Part shown: piece by piece, positions 17,809 through 24,622 of the stretch
Numbering within the stretch: position 1 is the first letter of the stretch
How the letters are laid out: each line of letters starts with the position of its first letter
Source: QFOX01 sp044237845
GTDB lineage: Bacteria; Pseudomonadota; Alphaproteobacteria; Rickettsiales; UBA3002
Assembly: GCA_044237845.1 (NCBI GenBank)
Contig: JBIIEL010000010.1
Location: 1 to 59,211 of the forward strand
Length of the DNA: 59,211 nucleotides
Reading direction: 5' to 3'
Notes under the pieces: generated by a model
Seen by the model: only the letters and a program-made list of their open reading frames with translations
The model's database searches: none
What the model was told of the DNA's origin: nothing
Translations under genes and position numbers: made by a program

Positions 17809-18503
17809 CGCAGCATCAGTTCCATGCTGTTGCCGAGGTCAATCACCACTGTCTCCACTTTTTCGCCGAAGCTGGTTTCCACATTCACAATGCGGAACGG
17901 ATAATCCTCACCGGGCTTGAGCGCAATGTTGACTGGGTATTTGCGCGCCCATACCTCACCGCCGTCCTTGTCTTTCAGCAGCACACGCACGATGGGCACG
18001 GTGCGCTCCACCGTCGCATGATTGACGATTTTGCCCGAGAGAATAAACCGCGTTTTGCTTTCTTCTTCCTCGCGTTCCATTTTTAGTTCGGCAAAGGCGA
18101 GGCCCTTGGTGCTGGTCGCGCCGAACAAGCGATACATGCCGCCGATCACCGGCGCATCAGTCCAGCGCGAAGCGTGGCTCATAAACGCGAACGTGAACCA
18201 CAGCAGTGCAAGAATAGGCGCTGCTATCATGAATGGGCGTAGTGGAATTTTTTTCTCAGCTAGTGCCGGAACATTAGCATGTTTGGCGGGCGCAGCAGGG
18301 GCGGAAAGCGCAGCTTCAATTGCCGGATCAAGCGCAGGAGGCAGTTCCGCAGCAGGCGGTGGCGGCAAATCAACCGCCGTGGGCGAGCGCTCCACAAACC
18401 ACTGATGGCTGCACGCGCCGCAGCGCACTGTGCGCCCTTCGGCGGGAATCAGCGCATCCGACACCAGAAACCGTGCGACACATTGCGGACAATTCAAAAT
18501 CAT
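17805..18503 (-). CDS. MJ0042-type zinc-ribbon membrane protein (DUF3426-like)
   Basis: 232 residues. The N-terminus holds a zinc ribbon with two CxxC pairs (CPQC and CGAC) spaced as in the MJ0042 family. A Pro/Ala-rich linker and one membrane segment (about 92-110) follow, then a strand-rich C-terminal domain. Function is unknown; homologues sit beside ftsEX in many alphaproteobacteria, as here. The ATG follows TATAGT (minus strand, 510-515) by six bases, so it is probably leaderless. Confidence 0.85.
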   Translation of the reverse strand: MILNCPQCVARFLVSDALIPAEGRTVRCGACSHQWFVERSPTAVDLPPPPAAELPPALDPAIEAALSAPAAPAKHANVPALAEKKIPLRPFMIAAPILALLWFTFAFMSHASRWTDAPVIGGMYRLFGATSTKGLAFAELKMEREEEESKTRFILSGKIVNHATVERTVPIVRVLLKDKDGGEVWARKYPVNIALKPGEDYPFRIVNVETSFGEKVETVVIDLGNSMELMLR

Positions 18504-18577
18504 GTGCTAACTATATTGCGCTTGGCGGCGGCGCGCTATATAAAAAATGCAACGGCTTGCACAATAGGTGACGCACC

Positions 18578-19240
18578 ATGATTCGCTGCAACAACATCAC
18601 ACTGGAATATGTCGCTGGGAAACCGGTGCTGCGGAATATCAACCTGCATCTTGAGGCGGGGTCGTTCACCTTTGTCTCGGGTGCGAGCGGAGCGGGCAAG
18701 TCCTCGCTGCTGGGGTTGATCGCGCTGTCGCTCAAGCAAACTTCAGGCAGTATTCACCTGTTCGGTTCGGATGTGACGGATCTACCGCGCGATGAACTAC
18801 CACTGGTGCGCCGAAAAATCGGTACTGTGTTTCAGGATTTCCAGTTGCTCAACCACCTCACCGTGGCAGAAAATGTGGCGCTGCCGCTCAAGATCATCGG
18901 CGAGTCGCCGGAGGAAATTCACGCCAAGGTAAAAGAACTCATCGGCTGGATCGGGCTCGATGGCTTCGCTGATGTGCGTCCGCCCATGCTTTCCGGCGGG
19001 CAGAAGCAGCGCGTTGCCATTGCCCGCGCCGTCATCAACAAACCACTGCTCATTCTGGCGGATGAACCGACCGGCAACCTCGACCACGAGCTTTCCATGA
19101 AGCTCATGCATCTGTTCCGCTCGCTCAACAAAGTCGGCACCACCATTGTGTTCGCCACACACGACGCCTCGCTGATGGAAGCCTTCGAATACCCCACCAT
19201 CCACCTGCGCGACGGCCAGCTCCACCGCACCCGGCAGTAG
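18578..19240 (+). CDS. ftsE: Cell-division ATP-binding protein FtsE
   Basis: 220 residues, ABC ATPase: Walker A GASGAGKSS, Q-loop in TVFQDFQLL, signature LSGGQKQR, Walker B ILADEPTGNLD and switch His in FATHD. FtsE works with membrane partner FtsX to activate septal peptidoglycan hydrolases. Unusually, ftsX is not the next gene but lies on the opposite strand at 20374-21270. The next gene starts two bases past the ftsE stop, on the other strand. Confidence 0.94.
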   Translation: MIRCNNITLEYVAGKPVLRNINLHLEAGSFTFVSGASGAGKSSLLGLIALSLKQTSGSIHLFGSDVTDLPRDELPLVRRKIGTVFQDFQLLNHLTVAENVALPLKIIGESPEEIHAKVKELIGWIGLDGFADVRPPMLSGGQKQRVAIARAVINKPLLILADEPTGNLDHELSMKLMHLFRSLNKVGTTIVFATHDASLMEAFEYPTIHLRDGQLHRTRQ

Positions 19241-19242
19241 CG

Positions 19243-19827
19243 TTAAAGCACCAACTGCCTTAACCATGCGCCGATGGTTTTGGTGAATTCGTTCAGCATA
19301 ATCCGCCGCGCAGTGGCGTCGCGCCACCAGCCATTGCCCTCGAACCCTTCCGGCACCACCGGCTGAGGAACAATCTGCACCTCTGGCATCGCTGCGTGAA
19401 ACTCCATCAGGCTGCGTGGCATATGGTAATGCGCGGTAACAAGACGAATGGAGCGGATATGGTATTTCGCCACGAAGGCCGCTGCCTCCGCCGCGTTGCT
19501 CTGCGTGCTGTTGGCAAGGTGATCAAGCACGATGCGCGGTTTGCGCCGCGAAATTTCCGCCTGCACCTCACGCGTTGAATGCGCCGCAATCATCTCCTGC
19601 AATGTCACATTGCTGCCCACGCCGCTGATAAACAGCACCGGCGCTTTGCCCTCCGCCAGCGCGATCAGCCCCTGCTCCACGCGGCTGTTTCCACCGGTGA
19701 GCACAATAATCGCATCGGTCGTTTCCTCGGGCATTTGCGCGGGCGGCAGCATCACCACAAACAGCGCGAACGCGGCGAGGCACAGCATCACCCCCCCCGC
19801 CACCATCAGAAAAAATCGCCGTATCAT
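19243..19827 (-). CDS. YdcF/SanA-family (DUF218) membrane-anchored protein
   Basis: 194 residues. An N-terminal membrane anchor (residues 4-26) precedes a DUF218 domain: IIVLTGGNSRVEQG, the acidic and Asn-rich AHSTREVQAEISRR..STQSNAAEAA segment, and TAHYHMPRS. ElyC/SanA relatives affect envelope integrity and lipid-carrier metabolism. It overlaps gmhB by four bases. Together with gmhB and ftsX it forms a reversed block relative to ftsE. Confidence 0.85.
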   Translation of the reverse strand: MIRRFFLMVAGGVMLCLAAFALFVVMLPPAQMPEETTDAIIVLTGGNSRVEQGLIALAEGKAPVLFISGVGSNVTLQEMIAAHSTREVQAEISRRKPRIVLDHLANSTQSNAAEAAAFVAKYHIRSIRLVTAHYHMPRSLMEFHAAMPEVQIVPQPVVPEGFEGNGWWRDATARRIMLNEFTKTIGAWLRQLVL

Positions 19828-20372
19828 AAGCCTTCTCCACGGAGAATATGCTGGGCGGCGGCAAATAAATCATCGCACACGGTAATCGGCGCGAGATGGG
19901 GCGGAATGCCCTTTGCCTCGAGCGCCGCGCCTTTGCCGGTGCGGGTGAGAATGCGCGGGCAACCCACCGCGAGCGCCGCTTCCATATCGCGCAGCATGTC
20001 CCCCACCATCGGCGTGCTTTTTGCCTCGGCCGCAAAATCGGCGAGCGCCTCGAGCAGCATGCCCGGCGCGGGTTTGCGCCGGGTGCTCACCGCGTCCGGG
20101 TGGTCGGGCGCGAAATATATCCGGTCGATGCGCGCACCCGCGGCCGCAAGCTGCGCCTGCATATGCGCATGAATCGCCTCGAGCGTTTCCATTGTCATAT
20201 CACCCTTGCTGATCGCCGACTGGTTCGTGCACACGGCCACGTCGCACCCCGCGCGCTTCAGCAGTGCAATCCCCTCCACCGCCCGCGGCAGGAACTGGAA
20301 TTCCTCCACCCGCAAAATACCGCGTGGGTTGTCGACATTTATCACCCCATCGCGGTCGAGGATTACGAGCAT
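19824..20372 (-). CDS. gmhB: D,D-heptose 1,7-bisphosphate phosphatase (GmhB/HisB-N type)
   Basis: 182 residues, HAD phosphatase. Motif I is ILDRDGVINVD, motif II CTNQS, and a Lys precedes motif III/IV GDMLRDMEAA. GmhB removes the C7 phosphate of heptose bisphosphate during ADP-heptose synthesis for LPS core. gmhA at 35565-36143 supplies another enzyme of that pathway. Histidinol-phosphatase activity is an alternative. It lies one base downstream of ftsX. Confidence 0.88.
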   Translation of the reverse strand: MLVILDRDGVINVDNPRGILRVEEFQFLPRAVEGIALLKRAGCDVAVCTNQSAISKGDMTMETLEAIHAHMQAQLAAAGARIDRIYFAPDHPDAVSTRRKPAPGMLLEALADFAAEAKSTPMVGDMLRDMEAALAVGCPRILTRTGKGAALEAKGIPPHLAPITVCDDLFAAAQHILRGEGL

Positions 20373-20373
20373 A

Positions 20374-21270
20374 TCAATGCATATGCTCGAGCATGGATTG
20401 CACCGTAAGCCGCGTGGCGACGAGCGCTACCAGCGCAGTGAAAATCGGCAGAATCACCAGCATCACCCCATGGCCGATGCTGAGCGAAATCTCGGGCACC
20501 AGCGGGCTATGCCACTGCACGGAGAGCATGGCCATCACCGTAAAAATCAGCGCCGCAGCGAGCGCGCCTGCGGCACCGCCACGCGCCGCCAGCCACGCAC
20601 TGTTATACTGAAACTGGCGGAGAATATATTCATCCGTCGCACCGAACATATGCAGTAGGCTCACCGTTTTGAAATGCAGGCGCAGGCTGGTTTTGGCGAG
20701 CAGCACAATCATCGCAATCACACAGGTGACCAGCAGCAGTGCGATAAAAATCATCAGTGCCTGCACCAGGCTGGTTGCCTGTGTCACCTGCACCGCCCAC
20801 GGGCCGCGGTCATCCACGCGGATGTTGCTGTCGAACTTACGAAGCGCGCGGCGCAGACCATCCACATCCACTGTGGTTTTGCCAGCATCGACTTCCGTAA
20901 TCACGTCGATCATCACTGGTACGGAAAGCTCCTCGAGCGCGATATCCTCGCCCAGCCACGGCTTGAGCAGCGTATTCATTTCCTCGGTCGTGATAATTTT
21001 TGCCTCGCGCACGCCGCTAGTGCGTTTAATTTCCGCGGTGATGGAGCCCATCAACGTGGCATCCGCCGCTTTGCTGCGCGGCACCTCCACCTGCAGCGAA
21101 CCCAACGCCGCGCGCGACTGACCGTCGAGCGTGTGACTAATCGAAATCGCGACCGAAAACAGCAGCGCCGCGAAGGCAATCAGGCACGCCACCATCACCG
21201 GCAGCAAGCGGTGTGCGTCGTCCCGCGCGAAGGGAATGTCGGTGGCAAGCAACTGTCGAAGCATTTTCAT
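20374..21270 (-). CDS. ftsX: Cell-division protein FtsX
   Basis: 298 residues with the FtsX layout: membrane segment at about 25-45, a periplasmic domain of about 120 residues, then three C-terminal membrane segments around residues 165-185, 220-240 and 265-285. The FtsE-contact loop resembles family members (LLHMFGATDEYILRQFQ). It couples FtsE ATP hydrolysis to periplasmic hydrolase activation. Its partner ftsE lies 1.1 kb away on the opposite strand. TAGGCT stands six bases before the ATG. Confidence 0.88.
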   Translation of the reverse strand: MKMLRQLLATDIPFARDDAHRLLPVMVACLIAFAALLFSVAISISHTLDGQSRAALGSLQVEVPRSKAADATLMGSITAEIKRTSGVREAKIITTEEMNTLLKPWLGEDIALEELSVPVMIDVITEVDAGKTTVDVDGLRRALRKFDSNIRVDDRGPWAVQVTQATSLVQALMIFIALLLVTCVIAMIVLLAKTSLRLHFKTVSLLHMFGATDEYILRQFQYNSAWLAARGGAAGALAAALIFTVMAMLSVQWHSPLVPEISLSIGHGVMLVILPIFTALVALVATRLTVQSMLEHMH

Positions 21271-21341
21271 GGCGTTAGCCTAGCACCATCCCCCCGCCCG
21301 GGGAAGAGGGATTTACATCCTATACAGGTTGTAATTATCGT

Positions 21342-21450
21342 GCGTAGCGCTTTATGGCGCGAGCCGCGTCTTGGAGCGAAGCGGAAAGGACGAGCTTGCG
21401 AGTCAACCGGAGGGGGTCAGCGGCGAAGCCGCGGAGGGGATGATACCCCC
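21342..21450. repeat. Dispersed repeat (copy 1) with variable internal hairpin
   Basis: The first 24 bases (21342-21365, GCGTAGCGCTTTATGGCGCG and four more) are identical to 56315-56338. After it comes GGAGGGGGTCA, a perfect GCGGC/GCCGC hairpin and GGGGATGATACCCCC; the second copy has a parallel layout with a different hairpin. It fills the 190-base gap between ftsX and grpE. Confidence 0.75.
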
Positions 21451-21462
21451 TTCAAGCAAAAA

Positions 21463-22029
21463 CTACGCGCTCGCATCCAGCTTCTTGGCAACTCCGGCGG
21501 CGACGCCGACCATCGCGGGACGCAGCAGGCGGTCATGAATCGTGTAGCCCGCTTGCAGCACCTGCACCACGGTGCCGGCGTCCGCATCCGGCGTTTCAAT
21601 CTGCGCCACGGCCTGATGCAGGTTATGGTCGAACTTCTGCCCCAGCGGGTCGATGCGAGTGATGCCCTGCCGTGCGAACACGCCTAGCAGTTCGGTCAGC
21701 GTCATCTCCACGCCCTTATGCAGATTCGCGACGGCGGGTTGCTCTGCCATCAGCGCTTCGGGAATGCTGTCGAGCGCGCGTTGCAGATTCTCGAGCACGC
21801 TCACCAAATCACGCGCGAATCCCGTGACCGCATATTTGCTCATATCAGCCAGTTCGCGCTCGCTGCGACGGCGGTTATTTTCCACCTCGGCCAGCGCGCG
21901 TAGCGCCTGGTCTTTCAACCCGGCAATCTCTTTCTCTTTTTCCTCGAGCACGGCCTGCAAGGCACGGGCGATGGCTTCCGGATCAACGTCCTGTTCCGGT
22001 TCATTCGCGGGGATGGCAGCTTCTTCCAT
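21463..22029 (-). CDS. grpE: GrpE nucleotide-exchange factor
   Basis: 188 residues. A long helical coiled coil (residues 17-70, ending ENNRRRSERELADMSKYA) leads into the beta domain with the GrpE signature (VQVLQAGYTIHDRLLRPAMVGVA, residues around 155-178). It releases ADP from DnaK. TAGGAG lies 6 bases before the ATG. The downstream gene block (ftsX onwards) is on the same strand but separated by a repeat. Confidence 0.96.
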   Translation of the reverse strand: MEEAAIPANEPEQDVDPEAIARALQAVLEEKEKEIAGLKDQALRALAEVENNRRRSERELADMSKYAVTGFARDLVSVLENLQRALDSIPEALMAEQPAVANLHKGVEMTLTELLGVFARQGITRIDPLGQKFDHNLHQAVAQIETPDADAGTVVQVLQAGYTIHDRLLRPAMVGVAAGVAKKLDASA

Positions 22030-22140
22030 GGGATACTCCTATTGCTGCGTATATGTACTGCCCCTGCCCCGTTTTTCAAGTACGGATGCGAAGAAAGTTG
22101 CAGTGACCCCCAAGAGGGCTTAAGTAATCCCCGATCACCA

Positions 22141-22258
22141 GTGCGGTCAAAATGGATGCGGTGCTAGGAGTTTGCGCACGCGTGCCGAGGAGTGTAGCAG
22201 CGCTACATGACCGAAGCGAGTACGCAAACGACAACGCAGCGCGCCATTTTCACCGCAC
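22141..22258. repeat. Structured dispersed repeat, family with covarying stems (copy A)
   Basis: Outer arms GTGCGGTCAAAATGG (22141-22155) and CCATTTTCACCGCAC (22244-22258) pair at 14 of 15 positions. Inside are GTTTGCG/CGCAAAC and GTGTAGC/GCTACA stems with conserved unpaired GTGCTAGGAGTT and AAGCGAGTA. A second element at 46587-46707 keeps these unpaired motifs but has different stem sequences. It lies between divergent grpE and rph. Confidence 0.8.
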
Positions 22259-22273
22259 GCATAGGAGTATTCC

Positions 22274-22993
22274 ATGACCCGCTCGTTCGACCGTAAAAAC
22301 ACCGACCTTCGCCCTGTTACCCTCACCGCCGGGGCGTCGCGCCATGCGGAAGGCTCCTGCCTTGTCGAGTTCGGCCATACCAAAGTGCTGTGTACCGCGA
22401 GTGTCGAGCCCGGCGTGCCGCATTTCCTGCGCAACACCGGCTCCGGCTGGGTAACGGCGGAATATGGCATGCTGCCGCGCGCCACCAATTCCCGCAACCC
22501 GCGCGAGGCGGCAAAAGGTAAACAATCCGGCCGCACACAGGAAATCCAGCGCCTCATTGGCCGCGCACTGCGCGCGAGCATTGATCTCGAAAAACTCGGC
22601 GAACGCCAGATCGTCATCGATTGCGACGTGATCGAGGCCGACGGCGGCACCCGCACCGCGGCCATCACCGGCGGTTTTGTGGCGCTTGCGGCAGCCATCA
22701 ACACGCTCATCAAAAAGGGCGAGCTCAAATCCTCGCCGCTGCTGTCGCCGGTCGCCGCCATCTCCTGCGGCATTGTGCGCGGCGAAGCAATGCTCGACCT
22801 CGACTACAATGAAGACTCCAGCGCCGAGGTCGATGCCAACATCATCATGACCGCGGATGGCAACATCGTCGAACTACAAATGTCCGGCGAAGAAAGCACC
22901 TTCAGCGAAACACAACTCGCGGAGTTGCTCGTACTCGGCAAAGCGGGTGTCAAGAAGCTGGTCGAACATCAGCGTAACGCGGTGATGTTGTAG
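22274..22993 (+). CDS. rph: Ribonuclease PH
   Basis: 239 residues, family length. Features include the N-terminal RSFDRKNTDLRPV, the RNase PH core (GSGWVTAEYGMLPRATNSR, GRTQEIQRLIGRALR) and CDVIEADGGTRTAAITG. It is a phosphorolytic 3'-5' exoribonuclease that trims tRNA 3' ends. AGGAG sits before the ATG in a context nearly identical to that of grpE. rdgB, its common neighbour, lies 1 kb downstream. Confidence 0.96.
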   Translation: MTRSFDRKNTDLRPVTLTAGASRHAEGSCLVEFGHTKVLCTASVEPGVPHFLRNTGSGWVTAEYGMLPRATNSRNPREAAKGKQSGRTQEIQRLIGRALRASIDLEKLGERQIVIDCDVIEADGGTRTAAITGGFVALAAAINTLIKKGELKSSPLLSPVAAISCGIVRGEAMLDLDYNEDSSAEVDANIIMTADGNIVELQMSGEESTFSETQLAELLVLGKAGVKKLVEHQRNAVML

Positions 22994-23000
22994 ATGGATG

Positions 23001-23022
23001 CAGCATGAGTATCCATGCTGCC
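23001..23022. terminator. Hairpin after rph
   Basis: A perfect 8-bp stem (GCAGCATG / CATGCTGC) with a six-base loop lies 8 bases after the rph stop, without a strong T run. It may act as a weak terminator or mRNA 3' stabiliser for rph. Confidence 0.45.
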
Positions 23023-23053
23023 GAGCCAATAGGAAAGCCATTAGGCTAGGTGG

Positions 23054-23782
23054 CTATTTATGCATGCCACCAGTACTGGTGCGTCCAGAAGAATGGGTTT
23101 TATCATAATCCTGACTTCTACTCCCCATGGTGGATGTCAGTTTATGCTCAAGCCATTCAAACCCGGTTTTTTCTTCTAGCTGTTGTTCGTAGAGTTTCTT
23201 ATCAAACTCGACATCATGTTTTGCATCTAGCTTGACCAGATTCTCTGCCGCCTTCGTCACTGCGGTAGAAAGAGTTTTGCTGTTTCTATTCTCATAAAGG
23301 CTTTTCATGAGACCATACGAAGCAACTGCTTCATCAAAACTTGCGCCTCTGGTGGCATAGTCATCTAGCACATCTTTCGCCACATCATACAGCTTTTTAG
23401 ATTGCGGATCTTCGCTTCGTCTTCCGCCAACCGCTGAACTGGCTTTTGCGGCCGCGCCATTCAGCATATCGGTTTCGAAAGTTGCCCACACGCCAGAGTC
23501 GGCTGCAGCCCCTGTGTCAGAAGCAAGCGCCACATTCAGTGATTTCACCAGACCAGAATTCCCTACTAATCTGATAAACTCACCTTGAAGTTTTGGGTCT
23601 GCATTCGCAAGCACAAGTGCTTTATCCATAAGCTCGAAAGACTTCTTCATTCCTTGTTCAAAGTCTTTGTTCAAATAGGGTTTACCAGAGTTGAACTTAT
23701 CCCTGTTATCGATAACAATTTTATGTGTGGCTGCGAAAGTCTGCTCCAAGTCTGCCTTCAATTTTTCGAATTCTGTTGGCAT
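23054..23782 (-). CDS. Hypothetical helical protein, 242 aa, behind the long poly-G promoter
   Basis: I do not recognise this protein. It is hydrophilic, mainly helical and has no signal peptide; the C-terminal 30 residues are Ser/Thr/Gly-rich and probably disordered. The ATG at 23782 is chosen because TAAGGAG stands 10-16 bases upstream and the same leader precedes the gene at 13579-14124, although the two proteins are not alike beyond Met-Pro. Its DNA is more AT-rich than flanking rph and rdgB, which suggests a recently acquired or fast-evolving gene. Confidence 0.7.
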   Translation of the reverse strand: MPTEFEKLKADLEQTFAATHKIVIDNRDKFNSGKPYLNKDFEQGMKKSFELMDKALVLANADPKLQGEFIRLVGNSGLVKSLNVALASDTGAAADSGVWATFETDMLNGAAAKASSAVGGRRSEDPQSKKLYDVAKDVLDDYATRGASFDEAVASYGLMKSLYENRNSKTLSTAVTKAAENLVKLDAKHDVEFDKKLYEQQLEEKTGFEWLEHKLTSTMGSRSQDYDKTHSSGRTSTGGMHK

Positions 23783-23829
23783 AATCTTGCTCCTTACGTT
23801 CTTCATAAATGTTGCTTGCTAACAGCTTT

Positions 23830-23867
23830 ATATTACCCCCCCCCCCCGGTTAATTTTTCATTAATAT
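23830..23867 (-). promoter_or_regulatory. Promoter with 12-G tract between activator-like repeat and -10
   Basis: On the minus strand, ATTAATGAAAA and ATTAACC repeats (11-bp period) are followed by twelve G (23836-23847) and directly by the -10 box TAATAT (23830-23835). The tract makes the spacing three bases longer than in the sister promoter at 14172. Homopolymer slippage here would change promoter geometry. Confidence 0.65.
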
Positions 23868-23983
23868 TTTGCATTTTTTTTGTAAAATCTGCTTTTTGGG
23901 CAAAAATACAGCCTATTGCTCCTTGCCTGCTATGCGCTATAACCCTTTCCATTGTTGCAATGACGCTCTGGAAACGAGACCAC

Positions 23984-24622
23984 ATGACCGCTCACGACTC
24001 ACGACTCACGACTCACGACTCTCCTTCCCTCGTCGTTGCCAGTCATAACGAAGGCAAGGTGCGCGAGATCCGCGTGCTGCTCGCGCCGCTCGGCTTCACC
24101 GTGCATTCGGCGGCGAGCCTGAATTTGCCGGAGCCGGAAGAGACCGGCCAGACATTCGAGGAAAACGCCGCACTCAAAGCGATCGCCGCCGCGAAAGCCT
24201 CCGGCATGCTTGCACTGGCGGATGATTCGGGGCTCGTCGTCCCCGCGCTGGATGATGCGCCGGGCATCTATTCCGCACGCTGGGCGGGGCCGAGCAAAGA
24301 CTTCTCCGTCGCCATGGCCCGCGTCGCGCGTGAGCTGAAAAACCAGCGCGTGGAGCCAAATGGCGCGGCGGCCTATTTCGTCTGCGCACTCACCCTCGCG
24401 CAGCCGGATGGCAGCGCTATCACCGTGCGCGGCGAAGTGCACGGTACTCTCACTTTCCCCGCGCGTGGTAGCAACGGTTTTGGCTACGACCCCATTTTCA
24501 CCGCGAGCGGCCACACGCAAACCTTCGGCGAAATGGAGGCCGAGGCGAAACACGCCATCAGCCACCGCGCCCGCGCATTCGAGGCGCTTCTCAGCCATCT
24601 CAAAAAGGAACAGGCGGCATGA
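23984..24622 (+). CDS. rdgB: dITP/XTP pyrophosphatase (RdgB/HAM1)
   Basis: 212 residues from the chosen ATG; another in-frame ATG lies at 23960. The conserved domain starts VVASHNEGKVREI and includes FEENAALKAIAAAKASGM, LADDSGLVVPALDDAPGIYSAR and the SNGFGYDPIF substrate motif. It hydrolyses non-canonical purine NTPs to monophosphates. The N-terminus is encoded by 7-bp repeats (HDSRLTTHDS), which is not conserved in the family. ATGA overlap couples it to the DsbD-like gene. Confidence 0.93.
   Translation: MTAHDSRLTTHDSPSLVVASHNEGKVREIRVLLAPLGFTVHSAASLNLPEPEETGQTFEENAALKAIAAAKASGMLALADDSGLVVPALDDAPGIYSARWAGPSKDFSVAMARVARELKNQRVEPNGAAAYFVCALTLAQPDGSAITVRGEVHGTLTFPARGSNGFGYDPIFTASGHTQTFGEMEAEAKHAISHRARAFEALLSHLKKEQAA
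23993..24020. repeat. Heptanucleotide repeat array with four phased GACTC sites
   Basis: Four exact CACGACT units at 23993, 24000, 24007 and 24014, followed by CTCTCC. Together with the following C, each unit makes a GACTC (GANTC) site, so four potential CcrM sites lie within 28 bases. The array forms the first codons of rdgB; a gain or loss of one unit would shift its frame. Confidence 0.85.

Noticed and set aside
23993..24020. Short direct repeats as a CRISPR array
   Set aside because: Units are 7 bp with no spacers and no cas genes are nearby.
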